A program made the position numbers and the translations under genes. Shown here one piece after another: positions 48,511 to 60,322 of a DNA stretch of 64,000 nucleotides; within the stretch, counting starts at the first letter, position 1, and every line of letters starts with the position of its first letter. The notes under the pieces are model-generated. The model was not told the origin of the DNA. It did not search any database and saw only the letters and a list, made by a program, of their open reading frames with translations. This DNA comes from Antilocapra americana (taxonomy: Eukaryota; Chordata; Mammalia; Artiodactyla; Antilocapridae): contig ML664161.1 in NCBI GenBank assembly GCA_007570785.1, forward strand, positions 8,254,352 to 8,318,351. The letters run 5' to 3'.

Positions 48511-48842
48511 TGAAATGGTGATTGTGATATGGGAACGGGTCCTGCAGGATGGGTGAGTCTTGTGCCACACTGCCCAGAGGCCCTCACTGTGGGCTCAAGA
48601 CAGCCGTCCCCTCAGTTGCTGAGAGTGCTGGCTGCTGCCCCTCACCACTCATGCACAGTGGTCCTCCTCAGGAACTGACCTCCGGAGGCCAAAGGAGCCT
48701 GCCTCACTCAAGATCATACCCATTTCCAGGAGTTGGCCTACATCCAATGACCGGTCAATGGGAAGACAGGATTATAAAGGCCCAAACTGCTTGCCTCAAT
48801 GAGGAGCAACCCTGAAGTGGTCTGGAATCCTGTCAATGAATG

Positions 48843-49010
48843 GGTGATACGGGGTGGCGTGGTGGTAAAGAATCTGCCTGCCAGTGCTGGAGATGCAAGA
48901 GATGCCTGTTGGATCCCTGGACTGGGAAGATCCCCTGGATTAGGAAATGGCAACCCTCTCCAGTATTCTCGCCTGGTAAATCCACCGACAGAGGAGCCTA
49001 GTGGGCACGG
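48843..49010 (+). mobile_element. Bov-tA-type SINE, 3' truncated
   Basis: It shows 'ggtggtaaagaatctgcctg', 'tggatccctggactgggaag' and 'ccagtattctcgcctggtaa', ending after 'gaggagcctagtgggca'. Bases 49011-49367 beyond it are unassigned. Confidence 0.88.
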
Positions 49011-49367
49011 AGCCAAGCTGCCAAGCTGCTATGGGATACAGCTGATCTGAAGCCCAAACACTTGGCCTCAAAGCTGTTTTTTGCCTTCTGCTGTTAGTGT
49101 CCCAGACAAGGCACATCACCTCTTTCATCTCAGTTTTAACGTTAAAAATGGGACAAAGAAAAAGATACATATTGCAATCCCCAGACCAATCACTAAAAAA
49201 TGAAAAGGTATTAAATGCTAATAAAGGCATCAAACAGAAAAAATAAAAATGTACAGCAACAATAATAACAACAACAAAACTATATGATCTACTTTCATAA
49301 GTACTTGTGAAAATTCAATAAGAGTCTGTAGATAGAAACTGTGAATCATATAAAATGCTGTGAGCTT

Positions 49368-49675
49368 CCCTCGTGGCTCAGTGGTAAAGAATCTGCCTGC
49401 CAATGTAGGAGACACAGACCCAATCCCTGATCCAGAAAGATCCCATATACCCTGGTGCAACTAAGCCCATACACCGGAACTATTAAGCTTGTGCTCTAGA
49501 GCCTGGGACCAGGAACTAATGAGACCTTGTGCTACGATAAAAAAAAAAAAAAGCCACCACAATGAGAAGCCCATGTCCTGCAACTAGAGAGCAGCCCCTA
49601 GTCGCTGCAACTAGGGAAAGGTCCATATAGCAATGAAGACCCAGGACAGCCATAAATAAATAAATGAATATTTAA
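49368..49675 (+). mobile_element. CHR-type tRNA-derived SINE (long form)
   Basis: Head 'gagcttccctcgtggctcag', then the CHR body 'ctggtgcaactaagcccata', 'gctctagagcctgggaccag', an internal poly(A), 'ctagagagcagcccctagtc' and an (AAAT)n tail. The head resembles Bov-tA but the body is CHR type. Bases 49676-49868 beyond it are unassigned. Confidence 0.87.
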
Positions 49676-49868
49676 GAAATGCTGGTAGTTGCCATTACAA
49701 ATTGTTCTTAGGCCTAAAAAGCCCCAAGTATTTATATGTGAAAAAAAGATATTAAAGTACTACATGGCACTGGAAGTCAAAAAATGGTTTAAGCTCCAAA
49801 TGTATATGTACTTAACATTCTCCACTGTATACGTTCAATGAATTGAAACAATAAAATGTAATGATTTT

Positions 49869-50085
49869 CTTGGGCTTCTCTGGTGGCTTAGTGGGTAAGG
49901 AATCTGCCTGCGATGCAGGAGACCTGGGTTCCATCCCTGGGTTAGGAAGAACCCCTGGAAAAGGGAATAGCAATACACTCCAGGTTTCCTGCCTGGGAAA
50001 TCCCATGGACAGAGGAACCTGGTGGGCTACAGTGGGGTCACAAACAGTCAGACATGACTGAGTGATGAAACCACAACCAGTAATT
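49869..50085 (+). mobile_element. Bov-tA-type SINE
   Basis: Head 'tgggcttctctggtggctta', B-box region 'gggttccatccctgggttag', core 'acactccaggtttcctgcct' and tail 'agtcagacatgactgagtga'. Confidence 0.93.
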
Positions 50086-50149
50086 TTCTTTATTTTGCTG
50101 TTCCTATACAGAGCTAAAATCAGTCATAAAAAGGACTAGTCCCATGTGT

Positions 50150-51410
50150 CAAGACAATTCAGTGGGTAAAGAATAGACTTCAAAAAAGGCTGCTTGAACA
50201 ACTGTATATTCCACATACCAAAGAACAAAGTTAGACCTCTATCTCACAGCATATACAAAAAGTAACTCAAAATTAATCAAGTCCTGTATCTACAGGAGCT
50301 GAGACTATAACATTCTTGGAAGGGAACAGGCATAAATCTTCATGATTTTGGACCAGACAGTGGTTTTCCAGCTATGAAGCCAAAGTACAAGAATAAAGGG
50401 AAATGAAAATAATTAACTTCATCAGAATTTAAAACTTTTGTGTTTCAAAGGACAGTATCAAGAGAGTAAAAAAGAAAACACACTGAATAGAAGAAAATAT
50501 TTGCAAATCATAAATCTGATTTGTATGCAGAATATATAAAGAACTCTTACAACTGAATAATAAAAAGACAATCTAATTTAAAAATGGACAATGGTAATAC
50601 ACGAATGGTCAATAAACAAAAAAATACTCAGTATTATCAGTCACCAGGAAAATTCAAATTAAAACTACATGAGACGCCATTTTACATCTACTAGGATGAC
50701 TATAGTCAAAAAGAGAGATAATTGTAACTATTAGTAATGATACAGAAAAATTGGAAACCTCATATATTATGGGAATGTAAACTAGTGTTGCCACTTTTGA
50801 AAACATTCTGATAGTTCCTTAAAATGTTAAACATCGAGTTACCATCTGATCCAGTAATTCTACCCATAAAGTAAAGAAAACATGTCTGCACATAAAAACC
50901 AGTACAGAATATTTATAGTAGTTTTATTTATAACAGCCAAGAAGTAGAGACAAATCAAGTATCTACCAACTGATGAATGGATAAGTCCTTTTATATGACA
51001 CATATAGAGATAATGGGATATTACCTGACAATAAAAATAAATGAAATACTGATACATTTTATAACATAGATGAGCCTTGGGAACATTTAGCTAAGTGAAA
51101 GAAGCAAGTCACAAAAGGCCACATATTGCATAATTCCATTGACATGTGGCATTTCAATGCCAAGACCAGGCAAATCTACAGAGAAAGAAAGTAGATCAGC
51201 GGTTGCCAGGGGCTAAGAAAAGGAAGAATAGGCAGTAACTGCTAATAGGTATGGAGTTTCATTCTGGAGTGATGAAAATGTTGTAAAATTGATTCAGAGA
51301 TAGTTGCACACACCCCTGTGAATATACGAAAAATGACTGACTTGTCCACTTGGGGTGCATTGTGTGGTATGTGAGTTATATCTTAATAAAAGTGTTAGTA
51401 AAACAATCAC
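50150..51410 (+). repeat. Old L1 3' region (L1MA/MB-like)
   Basis: It is a long stretch of recognisable ORF2 end and 3' UTR: 'taactcaaaattaatcaagt', 'cagacagtggttttccagct', 'atcagtcaccaggaaaattc', 'gatgaatggataagtccttt', 'ggttgccaggggctaagaaa' and 'gagttatatcttaataaaag' at the 3' end. All frames are broken. Bases 51411-51793 to the right are plain intron. Confidence 0.75.
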
Positions 51411-51792
51411 ATGAGCTGAAAAAGACAGAGGGTAACAAGAATTTAAATATAACCCATGGGAAAATGTTTTGACTATTTTGCTTTGATTTTTAAGTGAACA
51501 TAACTCACTGTCTGCCTTTAAATAAATCAAATCACAAGTCTAATGCGTGGGAAAGAGACTAGCCAAGGAAAAATGACTGCTCTGGGAGCATTCAGAGTCC
51601 TTCAAAAATGGACTCAAAAATTCTCAGCAACTGACGCAGATTTAAGGACTCAATAACCTACTGCTAGCTGAACAAAAGTCATGTCTGCTAGGAAAAGACA
51701 ATATTTTTAAAATGGGCTTTCAAAAGTCATTTTTAGCAGTAAATGCAAGAACATCTGCAGTAACAACTTCTGCCAAAATGCTAAAAAGCTTA

Positions 51793-51882
<90 letters not shown>

Positions 51883-52214
51883 CTATGCAAAATAAATGAG
51901 ATAATTATATAATAAATTTCTATCTTAGAAGTATGCATGTAAGGAAAATGTGATATATAATTAAAAAATTACACTGATATTTAGAAAAAAAATGTTTCCC
52001 TGAGCAGATCTGTTCAGATCCTGAAAGTGACACTGGGAATAACTGAGATGAGAATAACTATATAAAGTTATGTGAGAATAACTGTATAAGGAAGTCTCAT
52101 CTCACACTGGGTCTCATGCAGTTCTAAACAATATCACTTGTATCATCTTCCACACAACTTTTTGTTACCACTTCCAGTTCTTCTAAAGTATTGGGCTTCT
52201 CTGGGTCCCAGATA

Positions 52215-54935
52215 GTTTGAATCCAATCATAAGGCAAACCATTCCACATCACAGTAATCCAAGTCTATGCACCAACCAGTGATGCTCAAGAAGCTGAAGT
52301 TGAACGGTTCTATGAAGACCTACAAGACCTTCTGGAGCTAACACCAAAAAAAGACATCCTTTTCATCATACGGGGTTGGAATGCAAAAGTAGGAAGTCAA
52401 GAGATATCTGGAGTAAGAATTTGGTCTTGGAATACAAAATAAAGCAGAGCAAATGCTAACAAGAGTTTTGTCAAGAGAACACATTGGTCACAGCAAACAC
52501 TCTCTTCCAGCAACACAAGAGAACGACTCTACACATGGACATCACCAGATGGTCAACACTGAAATCAGATTGATTATATTCTTTGTAGCCAAAGATGAAG
52601 AAGCTCTATACAGTCAGCAAAAACAAGACCTGGAGCTGACTGTGGCTCAGATCATGAGCTTCTTATTGCAAAATTCAGGCTTAAATTGAAGAAAGTAGGG
52701 ACAATCATTAAACCATACAGGTAAGATCTAACTCAAATCCCAAATCCCTTGTGATTAGACAGTGGAGGTGGTGAATAGATTCAAGGGATTAGATCTGGTA
52801 GACAGCATACCTGAAGAACTATAGATGGAGGTTCATAACACTATACAGGAGGTGGTGACCAAAGCCAGCCTCAAGAGAAAGAAATGCAAAGAGGCAAAAT
52901 GGTTGTCTGAGGAGGCCTTATAAATAGCTAAGAAAAAAAGAGAAGTGAAAGGCAAAGAAGAAAGGGAAAGATATATCCAACTGAATGCAGAGAACAGCAA
53001 GGAGAGATAAGAAAGCCTTCTTAAGTGAACAATGAAAAGAAACACAGGAAAATAATAGAATGGAACTACAGATCTCTTCAAAAAAATTGGAGATACCAAG
53101 GAAATATTTCAGGCAAAGATGGGCACAATAACTGACAGAAACAGCAAGGACCTAACAGAAGCAGAAGAGATTATAAAAAGGTGAGAAGAATACACAGCAG
53201 AACTATTTAAAAAGGTCTTAATGAACCAGATAACCATGATGGTGTGGTCACACCTACAGCCAGACATCTGGAGTACGAAGTCAAGTGGGCATAGGAAACA
53301 TTACTATGAACAAAACTGGTAAAGCTGATGGAATTCCAGCTGAGCTATTTCAAATCCTACAAGATGATGCTGTGAAAGAGCTCAAGAAGCCAGAAACTTT
53401 GGAAAACTCAGCAGTAGGCACAGGACTGGGAAAGGTGAGTTCTTATTCCAATCCCAAAGAAAGGCAATGCCAAAGAATGTTCAAGCTACCATAAAATTGG
53501 GCTCATTTCACATGCTAGCAAGGTAATGCTCAACTTCTTCAAGCTAGGCTTCAACAGTGCCTGAGCCAAGAACTCCTAGATGTACACCGTGGATTTCAGA
53601 AAGGCAGAGGAACCACAGACCAAATTGCCAATATCCATTGGGTTATAAATAAAGCAAGGGAATTCCAGAAAAATACCTACTTTGGCTTCATTGACTATGC
53701 TAAAGCCTTGATCACAACAAACTGAAAAATTCTGAAACAGATCACCTTACCTATCTCCTGAGAAACCTGTATGCAGGTCAAAAAGCAACAGTTAGAACTA
53801 GACATGGAACAATTTTGGACCGGTTCAAAATTGGGAAAGGAGTAGGTCAAGGCTGTATATTGTCACCCTGCTTATTTAACTTGAATGCAGAGTACATCAT
53901 TCAAAATGCCAAGCTGGAAGACTCACAAGCTGGAATCAAGATCGCTGGGAGAAACATCAACAACCTCAGATATGCAAATTTGTTGTTGTTGCTGTTTTTC
54001 AGTCACTAAATCTTGCCCAACTCTTTGTGACCCCATGGGGACTGCAGCATGTCAAGTTTCCATGTCCTTCACCATCTCCTGGTGTTTGCTCAAACTCATT
54101 TCCATCGAATCATTGATGCCATCCAACCATCTCATCCTCTGTTGCACCATTCTCTAGATGATACCATTCTAATGTCATAAAGCAAAGATGAACTAAGAGC
54201 CTCTTGATGAGAGGGTGAAAGAGAAGAGTGAAAAAGCTGGCCTGAAACTCAACATTCAGAAAACTAAGATCATGACATTCAGTCCCATCACTTCATGGCA
54301 AGTAGATGGGGAAAAAGTGGAAACACTGACAGATTTTATCTTCTTGTGCTCCAAAATCACTGCAGATGGTGACTGCAGCCATGAAATTAAAAGACGTTTG
54401 TTCCTTGGAAGAAAAGCTGTGAGAAACTTAGAGGGAGTATTAAGAAGCAGAGATAGCACCTTGCCAAAAAAGATCTATCTAGTCAAAGCTATGGTTTTTC
54501 GAGTAGTCACATACAAATGTGAGAGTTGGACCATAAAAAAGGCTGAGCACTGAATAATTGATGATTTCAAACTGGGTGTTGGACAAGACTCCTGAGAGTC
54601 CCTTGGACAACAAGGTGATCAAACTAGTCAATCCTAAAGGAAATCAACCCTGAATATTCACTGGAAGGTCTGATGCTGAAGGTGAAGCTCCAATACTTTG
54701 GCTACCTGATGCAAAGAGCCGACTTATTGGAAAAGAACCTAATGCTGGGAAAGATTGATGGCAGGAGGAGAAGGGGGCAATAGAGGATGGGATGGTTGGA
54801 TGGCATCACTGACTCAATGGACATGAGTTTGAGCCAACTCCAGGTGATAGTGAAGGACAGGGAAGCCTGGTGTGCTGCAGTCCATGCGGTCACACAGAGT
54901 CAGACACAGCTTAGTGACTGAACAACAGCAACATG
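52215..54935 (+). mobile_element. BovB (RTE) LINE, longest copy here, heavily frame-broken
   Basis: The copy contains part of the endonuclease domain ('gtctatgcaccaaccagtga', then the 'ttcatcatacggggttggaa' region where intact copies have a GDFN-like motif). It continues through the reverse transcriptase (KADGIPAELFQILQDD near 53330) to the 3' end at about 54935. Many stops and indels break the frame. An antisense BovB 3' fragment (53981-54158) splits it inside the reverse-transcriptase catalytic box. It cannot encode a working protein. Confidence 0.93.
53981..54158 (-). mobile_element. BovB 3' fragment nested in a BovB, inside the YADD region
   Basis: The + strand 'ttgttgttgttgctgttttt', 'ctcatcctctgttgcacc' and the parts between are the reverse of the BovB 3' end. 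The host element reads '…agatatgca' (Tyr-Ala) to its left and 'gatgatacc' (Asp-Asp) to its right. Confidence 0.9.
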
Positions 54936-56414
54936 TCATCTTAGTCAAGTAGAAAGCTAAACAATTGTGTAATTATGCAAATTCCTGTAGATTACATTCT
55001 TAGAATGGTAGGAACATTCTGAACTTTATAGGGAAATCAGGTTTTCTAGACACACTGTGTAGATGCGCATGATTCAAAATCCTACACTGGCAAACATTCT
55101 ATCTCATGCTAAGTTTACTTTCTGAACAGAGTAGATGGCAGAATCCTGGTTTGATTGTCTCCACTATTTCCTGTTATCTGCTTTGGCCTTATCACATTTG
55201 TTTAGGTCTCTTACTATTCCTGAACTTCTATTTTAAGTAGTTGTAAATCTCTCTTGCAAGAATGTTGTACTACATAAATCAATCGATAAGATGGAAGGAG
55301 AAATATTTTTATTTCTTTTTGCTTTAAGTACTTCTGCTTATAAATTCATGCATCATTATTTAAAACTGTTACTAAAAAAGCCAGGTACAAGATTATTATT
55401 ATAATGGTATGAAAGATTAAGCTGCTGCATAAAGGATTGTTGAAAATTAGGTACAAATATTTTGAATATTACACATTCTATTTACTATACAAATTGTTTT
55501 AACACACCTGTAATTTATAAGTATAGTCATCACAGAGTAACCTCTGCTCATCATCTTAAGATAAAGTGTTAAATAGGCAATAACTCAAAATAGGATTATC
55601 GTCCTTTGGCCACATTATCATTTTTACTATTGCACAAGCTTTTAAACTTCAGTGCATAAATCTGTTAACAGCTTCCAAAAGACAAACTTAGAAGTCTTTG
55701 CTCAAAAACTCATTTGAGAATGTTTCCCCTTTAGGGCAGCAAACAATCAAAATCTCAGGGGCTACCAAACCATGTTTGTTCTTCTGAATTCCTATCACAG
55801 AGAAGCTTAGCATTCCTCAGCAGCTGTAACACACACTCACGTCCTTCAGCTTCTCCTTTTTTGGATACAGGAGGGTGAATGCCAACCGCTTACTTTGGTT
55901 ACAGGCATTTCACCAAAGTTTATGTCCGTAGCCATGTGCACCCACATGGCATTACTGACCTTGCTTATTGTCATGGTAACATTACAAAGAAAAGTGGATT
56001 TAATCTATGAAAAAGAGACAAAGCAAAAGGATGGCTGGCAATGGATGAACCAGCTATTAACACCTTGCATTATTACTGAACAATTGTTAAAGTTATGAAA
56101 CTAACAGTATTAGTTTTATTAAACTCTAGACTTTATTCAGATTTTATTAATTTTTCTACTAATGTCCATTTTCTGCTGTATGATCCCATCCAGGATACCC
56201 CACTAAATGTAGCCTGCTAATATTTTTAATCTGCCTTCTTTCTCTAGGCCTAGGAAATAAATTAAGCTCCAATTCTTTCCCACTTGCCTTTAATGAAGTG
56301 TCACTTCATGGAAGGAAAGGGCTAGGATTCAAGGAGAAGGAAAGTGGAGCTAGAATGTTTTTCCCCAGCAATCCCATCTCTTTACTGACTTTGTTACAAT
56401 ATTGCTTCTGTTTC
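54936..56414. other. PLD1 intron sequence without a recognised feature
   Basis: AT-rich unique intron; no exon, RNA gene or repeat that I can name. Confidence 0.55.
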
Positions 56415-56535
56415 ATGTTTTGGTTCTCTGGCCTTGAGGGCATGTGAGATCTTAGCTCCCCAACCAGGCATGGAACCCACACCTCCTGCATTGGAAAGCG
56501 AAGTCTTAACCACTGGACTGCCAGGGAAGTCCCTC
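56415..56535 (-). mobile_element. CHR-type tRNA-derived SINE (short form)
   Basis: The + strand 'tttggttctctggccttgag', 'gctccccaaccaggcatgga' and the final 'ccactggactgccagggaag' form a reverse CHR element. Bases 56536-57248 beyond it are unique intron with nothing I recognise. Confidence 0.87.
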
Positions 56536-57248
56536 ACCATGTATATGTTAAAATTCAGTGGGAAAGAAAAGACTAAAATAAAGAGAATAGATGTGCTCCG
56601 AGCTATTTTTCCATGGTCATGACTTTTTATTTTTAAAGGCTATTCCAAGTGTTCGGAGCTGGCTTCAGATCTACTTTGAAGTATGATTAAGGTTCCCAAA
56701 CTAGTACCTGAAGATTTTCTCCTAGTCTCTACACACAAACTCTGGAATCTGAAAAAGCTTCATAACGAATAGTAGTTGACAGGGAGTTGAAGAAGGTGGT
56801 ACCTGCCCTCAATATTCTTACTTCTCCCTTTTCCATGTTCCTTTTCTGCCTCTCCTCGCTCCAACATCCCTGAACCATGGCATCCGGTCGTCTCTACGTT
56901 AACCAGTTAGGGCTTAGCCCTGCGTGTGCTCTCCTGAAGCAGCACAGGCCTCATATTTACACCCTCCAACTCAAGGCAGATCAAAACTTACATCCCCATG
57001 GTGGGATATTTCTGGCTAATAACATTATAAATGGATACATTCTGATAATAAGGACTTGGGGAATTTCTATTAGAGTCCCAAGTCAATGAAAATGCAGAGT
57101 GAATGTCAGGTACGCCAGGGAAGTCAAGCTTCAGCTGACCTCTTCACATCTTAACATACACTCATTAATGGAGCAAGTCCTGAGTGGGGACCCTGTACTC
57201 TCTGCGTGATATTACAGGAAGGCAGATTGTCATACCAATTTAATGAGC

Positions 57249-57568
57249 AAGACTTATTTCTAGGGATTTCCCAGGTGGTCCAGAAGCTAAGAATCCACCT
57301 TGCAATGCTGGGGATGCAAGTCCCATCCCTGGTCAGGCAACTAAGGTCCCACATACCATGGAGCAAGTGAGCCTCTGGGCTATAATTTGTGAACCCAGAC
57401 ATGCTGGAGCCTGTGTGTCACAACTACAGAGCTTGCGTGTCACAATTAGAGAGAACATGTGCCACAACAAAAAAGATGCCACATCATACAACCACGGTCC
57501 TACATGCCACAGCTAAGACCCAATTCAGCCAAATAAATGAATAAATGTTTCAAAAAGACTTACTTCTA
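57249..57568 (+). repeat. Target-site duplication pair that includes the PLD1 splice donor
   Basis: AAGACTTATTTCTA at 57249-57262 and AAGACTTACTTCTA at 57555-57568 bracket the CHR-type SINE. The right copy contains the exon 57564-57674 donor (minus strand TAGAA|GTAAGTCTT). The left copy differs only at the base matching the donor +1 G. Confidence 0.9.
57263..57554 (+). mobile_element. CHR-type tRNA-derived SINE (long form) abutting a PLD1 exon
   Basis: Head 'gggatttcccaggtggtcca', B-box region 'aagtcccatccctggtcagg', long body 'gctggagcctgtgtgtcaca' and 'acatgccacagctaagaccc', and an AAATAAATGAATAAATG tail. Its tail ends about nine bases from the splice donor of the adjacent exon, and the target-site duplication overlaps that donor. 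Confidence 0.93.
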
Positions 57569-57674
57569 TATAGATATAGTGCTTGCTGTTCTCTATCACA
57601 TAGACGTAAGCAGCGTGAATGGATTCTTCATGGTACTTGATACCAGCAGACCAATCAGCAGCAGAGCGGAGTAA
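57564..57674 (-). CDS. PLD1: PLD1 internal exon (~residues 744-780), first PLD1 exon in the window
   Basis: This 111-nt exon is read on the minus strand between acceptor TGCCTAATAG and donor GAA|GTAAGT. It encodes 37 codons from [12 protein letters not shown] to KHYIYIE, phase 0 in and 0 out. The end is the first half of the conserved eukaryotic PLD motif IYIENQFF. The region lies between the two HKD motifs and begins the C-terminal half of the catalytic domain. The acceptor has a weak, purine-interrupted pyrimidine tract. A CHR-type SINE sits immediately downstream in the intron, and inverted BovB copies lie on both sides (52215-54935 and 60745-62900). Skipping would be in frame and remove 37 residues. 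The preceding exon was not found up to 64000. Confidence 0.98.
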
Positions 57675-58047
57675 CTATTAGGCAGCAATCAGAAATGAGC
57701 AAATGTAAGACAATGGAGATGATACCAGAGGCATTAATACAATGAAGTCCACCTTTGTTCTTCCAAACAGCTAATTGGTTACAGTGGCTTGTGTGACATG
57801 TGTGCACTGAGGGAGAGAAGGTAGATAGGAACTGGTCCTTAGATATAATCCACAATAAAGAAGCCTGGCTGGAAATCCAGTCCTTAATATATGCTCTTCC
57901 ACTCAGGATTATTTCCATTCATGACTGGAAATCAGGAGGTTGTGGTTTCTAAAAAGAGCATTTCAGAAGCACCTCTTTTGGTGGCTATGAGTAGGTCTGA
58001 CTTGATAATGTGATTATTCTATTCCCTCAAATATACACTGTTCAGAA
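57675..58047 (-). other. PLD1: PLD1 intron (start of the partial upstream intron)
   Basis: Intron upstream of the exon acceptor. No repeat was recognised. The intron continues to the right end of the window, interrupted only by repeats. Confidence 0.6.
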
Positions 58048-58525
58048 CTGCTGTTGTTCATTTGCTAAGTCATGTCCGACTCTTTGAGACCTCATGGACT
58101 GCAGCACACCAGGCTTCCCTGTCCTTCATTGTCTCCTGGACTTTGCTTAAACTCATTTGTCCATTGAGTCGATGATGCCATCCAACCATCTCATCCTCTG
58201 TTACCCCTTTCTCCTCCTGTCTGCAGTCCTTCCTAGCATCAGGTTGTTCCCCAATCTTTTCCAATGAGTCAGCTCTTCACATCAGGTGGCCAAAGTATTG
58301 TAGCTTCAGCTTCAGCATCAGTCCTTTCAATGAATATTCCTAAAGGGTTCATTTATTTTAGGATTGAGTGGTTTGATCTCCTTGCTGTTGAAGGGAGTCT
58401 CAAGAGTATTCTCCAGTACCATAGTTCAAAAGCATCAATTCTTTGGCACTCAGCCTTCTTTATGGTTCAACTCTCACACTTGTACATGACTACTGGAAAA
58501 ACCATAGCTTTAATTAACTATCTGA
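58048..58525 (-). mobile_element. BovB 3' fragment
   Basis: The + strand 'ctgttgttcatttgctaagt', 'gcagcacaccaggcttccct', 'ccaaagtattgtagcttcag' and 'tgactactggaaaaaccata' is the reverse of the BovB 3' end and the last ~100 ORF codons. Confidence 0.92.
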
Positions 58526-58649
58526 TCCTTGATGTGTCACTTCAGCTATCAAGTTTCTCATTCATACTGCCTCCCTCTCTTCAGACACTCACCTGCTCCC
58601 ACTTGGATTACAACAAGAGCTTCCAGCTCAGACACCTAGTATATGGTAA

Positions 58650-58860
58650 ATACATGGATGCACAGTGAGACTGCCTGGGTTCAAAGTTTAGCTCAGCCAC
58701 CTAGTGGCTTTCATCTTGGTCAAGTTCCTTAAACGCTTTGTGCCTCAGATTTGTTCTATAAAGCTGAGTATCCACTTTGCAAGGTTATAAGAGGATTCAA
58801 AGACTTACTGTGCAGTTTGCAGAAGGAGGCTGAGCACCTAGTAAGTGGTACATAAGTGTT
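58650..58860 (+). repeat. MIR-like remnant
   Basis: It follows MIR order clearly: 'actgcctgggttcaaagttt', 'ttggtcaagttccttaaacg', 'tttgtgcctcagatttgttc', 'caaggttataagaggattca' and 'gagcacctagtaagtg'. Confidence 0.75.
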
Positions 58861-58999
58861 TGTTGTTATTAATGAGAACCTTAAAGGATGCATTTGAGCT
58901 GTAGCAGATTAGCAGATCACTCCATAGATGCTTCTGACTATAGCTATGCTACAGTCTGGCCACATGGAAGGCTTTTTCAACACTAACAATCCATTGGTT

Positions 59000-59090
59000 G
59001 TAATTTTTTTCAGCATTCTAACCAGTATTTCAGTATACTGTTGGGCATATGGTAGGTGCTCAATAAATACTTATTACTTGACTTTCCTTA
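59000..59090 (+). repeat. L2/MIR3-like 3' end
   Basis: The segment 'gggcatatggtaggtgctca' followed by 'ataaatacttatta' is the typical terminal sequence of L2 and MIR elements. Bases 59091-59800 beyond are unassigned AT-rich intron. Confidence 0.6.
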
Positions 59091-59804
59091 AGCAACAGAA
59101 TGTTATGATAGAATAATCACTATAAAAATATATTCGTTAATCCTAATTTGAAATGAGCACTGAAACTGTTTCTCATGAGGTCAACTGAAATTAAAAATAA
59201 AAGAATAGCCCATACTTTTAAGAAATTTATAAAATGATCCAATATAAAATCAGTTTTATATCTATTACAAAGAAAAGGCCTGGTAAAATTCTTGCTTTAA
59301 TCACTAACTTTAAAAATTGCACATCCTGATATAAGACTACTGAAATCCAAACCTAATGCTAAAACTGATTGTGCCACGCTCAAAAAGCTGTTTCTTTGTT
59401 CATTATGAAGTACTTATTATAATATAGCTCCCCAAAAAGCATTTTATTTAATGCTATCCGATGAGTATGTGTAATGAAATTAGAAGGTTTAACTATGAAC
59501 AAGAATAGTCAAATATCTCAGAAGGAAACTTACAAGGAAAACTTAGATAAAAATAATGCACACTGGTAAAGTATCTTGATTCACATATCTTCAGGGAACT
59601 GCATTACTGTTCGTCAGCATAAACAACAAAGGTTAAAAAACACAGAGGTTTCAATTCTTTGCCCACTCAAATTTATGTTGAATTTTGTCGCCAAGGTGCA
59701 TGGCTCTTAAAATGCAGGTCATCTTGAGCAGATTCTTTGGCCACACATCCTGATACGATTCTATGTTACATTTGTCAACAATGTGTAAACTGCAGAGTGT
59801 ACTG

Positions 59805-59885
59805 GAAAGGTAGGAACTCTTGAGACCTGCACTGTTGCTCTGCACTTACTGGCTCTTTCACCTTGAACAAGTCATTTTAATATCA
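59805..59885 (+). repeat. Short MIR core remnant
   Basis: The text 'tgctctgcacttactggctc' and 'tttcaccttgaacaagtcat' matches the MIR core order. Bases 59886-60087 beyond are unassigned. Confidence 0.5.
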
Positions 59886-60087
59886 TGGAGCCTTGATTTT
59901 CTCCTTTGAACACTTGAGATCGCTCTGCCTGTCCCTGTTTTTCTCTCTCATACACACACACCTGCCCACACACACACTCCCATATACAGCTGCTGGAAAG
60001 AAAAAAAAAAAACAAACGCCATGACAAACAAAGCACTGTTCTACAGCACACAGTAGATATTGGATATATGGTAGATCTACCTTTCCA

Positions 60088-60288
60088 AAAGGCTTCTCTT
60101 GTGGCTTAGATGGTAAAGAAAATGCCTGCAATACAGGAGACTTGGGTTTGATCCCTGGGTTGGGAAGATCGCCTGGAGAAGGAAATGGCAATCCATTGCA
60201 GTATTCTTGCCTGGGAAATCCCATGGACGGAAGAACCTGGCAGGCTAGAGTCCATGGGCTCGCAAAGACTCAGACACAACTCAGTGAC

Positions 60289-60290
<2 letters not shown>
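60088..60290 (+). mobile_element. Bov-tA-type SINE
   Basis: Head 'aaggcttctcttgtggctta', B-box region 'gggtttgatccctgggttgg', core 'cattgcagtattcttgcctg' and tail 'actcagacacaactcagtga'. Its end runs directly into an AC microsatellite. Confidence 0.93.

Positions 60291-60320
<30 letters not shown>
60291..60320 (+). repeat. (AC)15 microsatellite at a SINE tail
   Basis: Perfect AC tract immediately following the Bov-tA terminus 'gtgactaac'. Bases 60321-60744 beyond it are unassigned intron. Confidence 0.96.
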
Positions 60321-60322
<2 letters not shown>

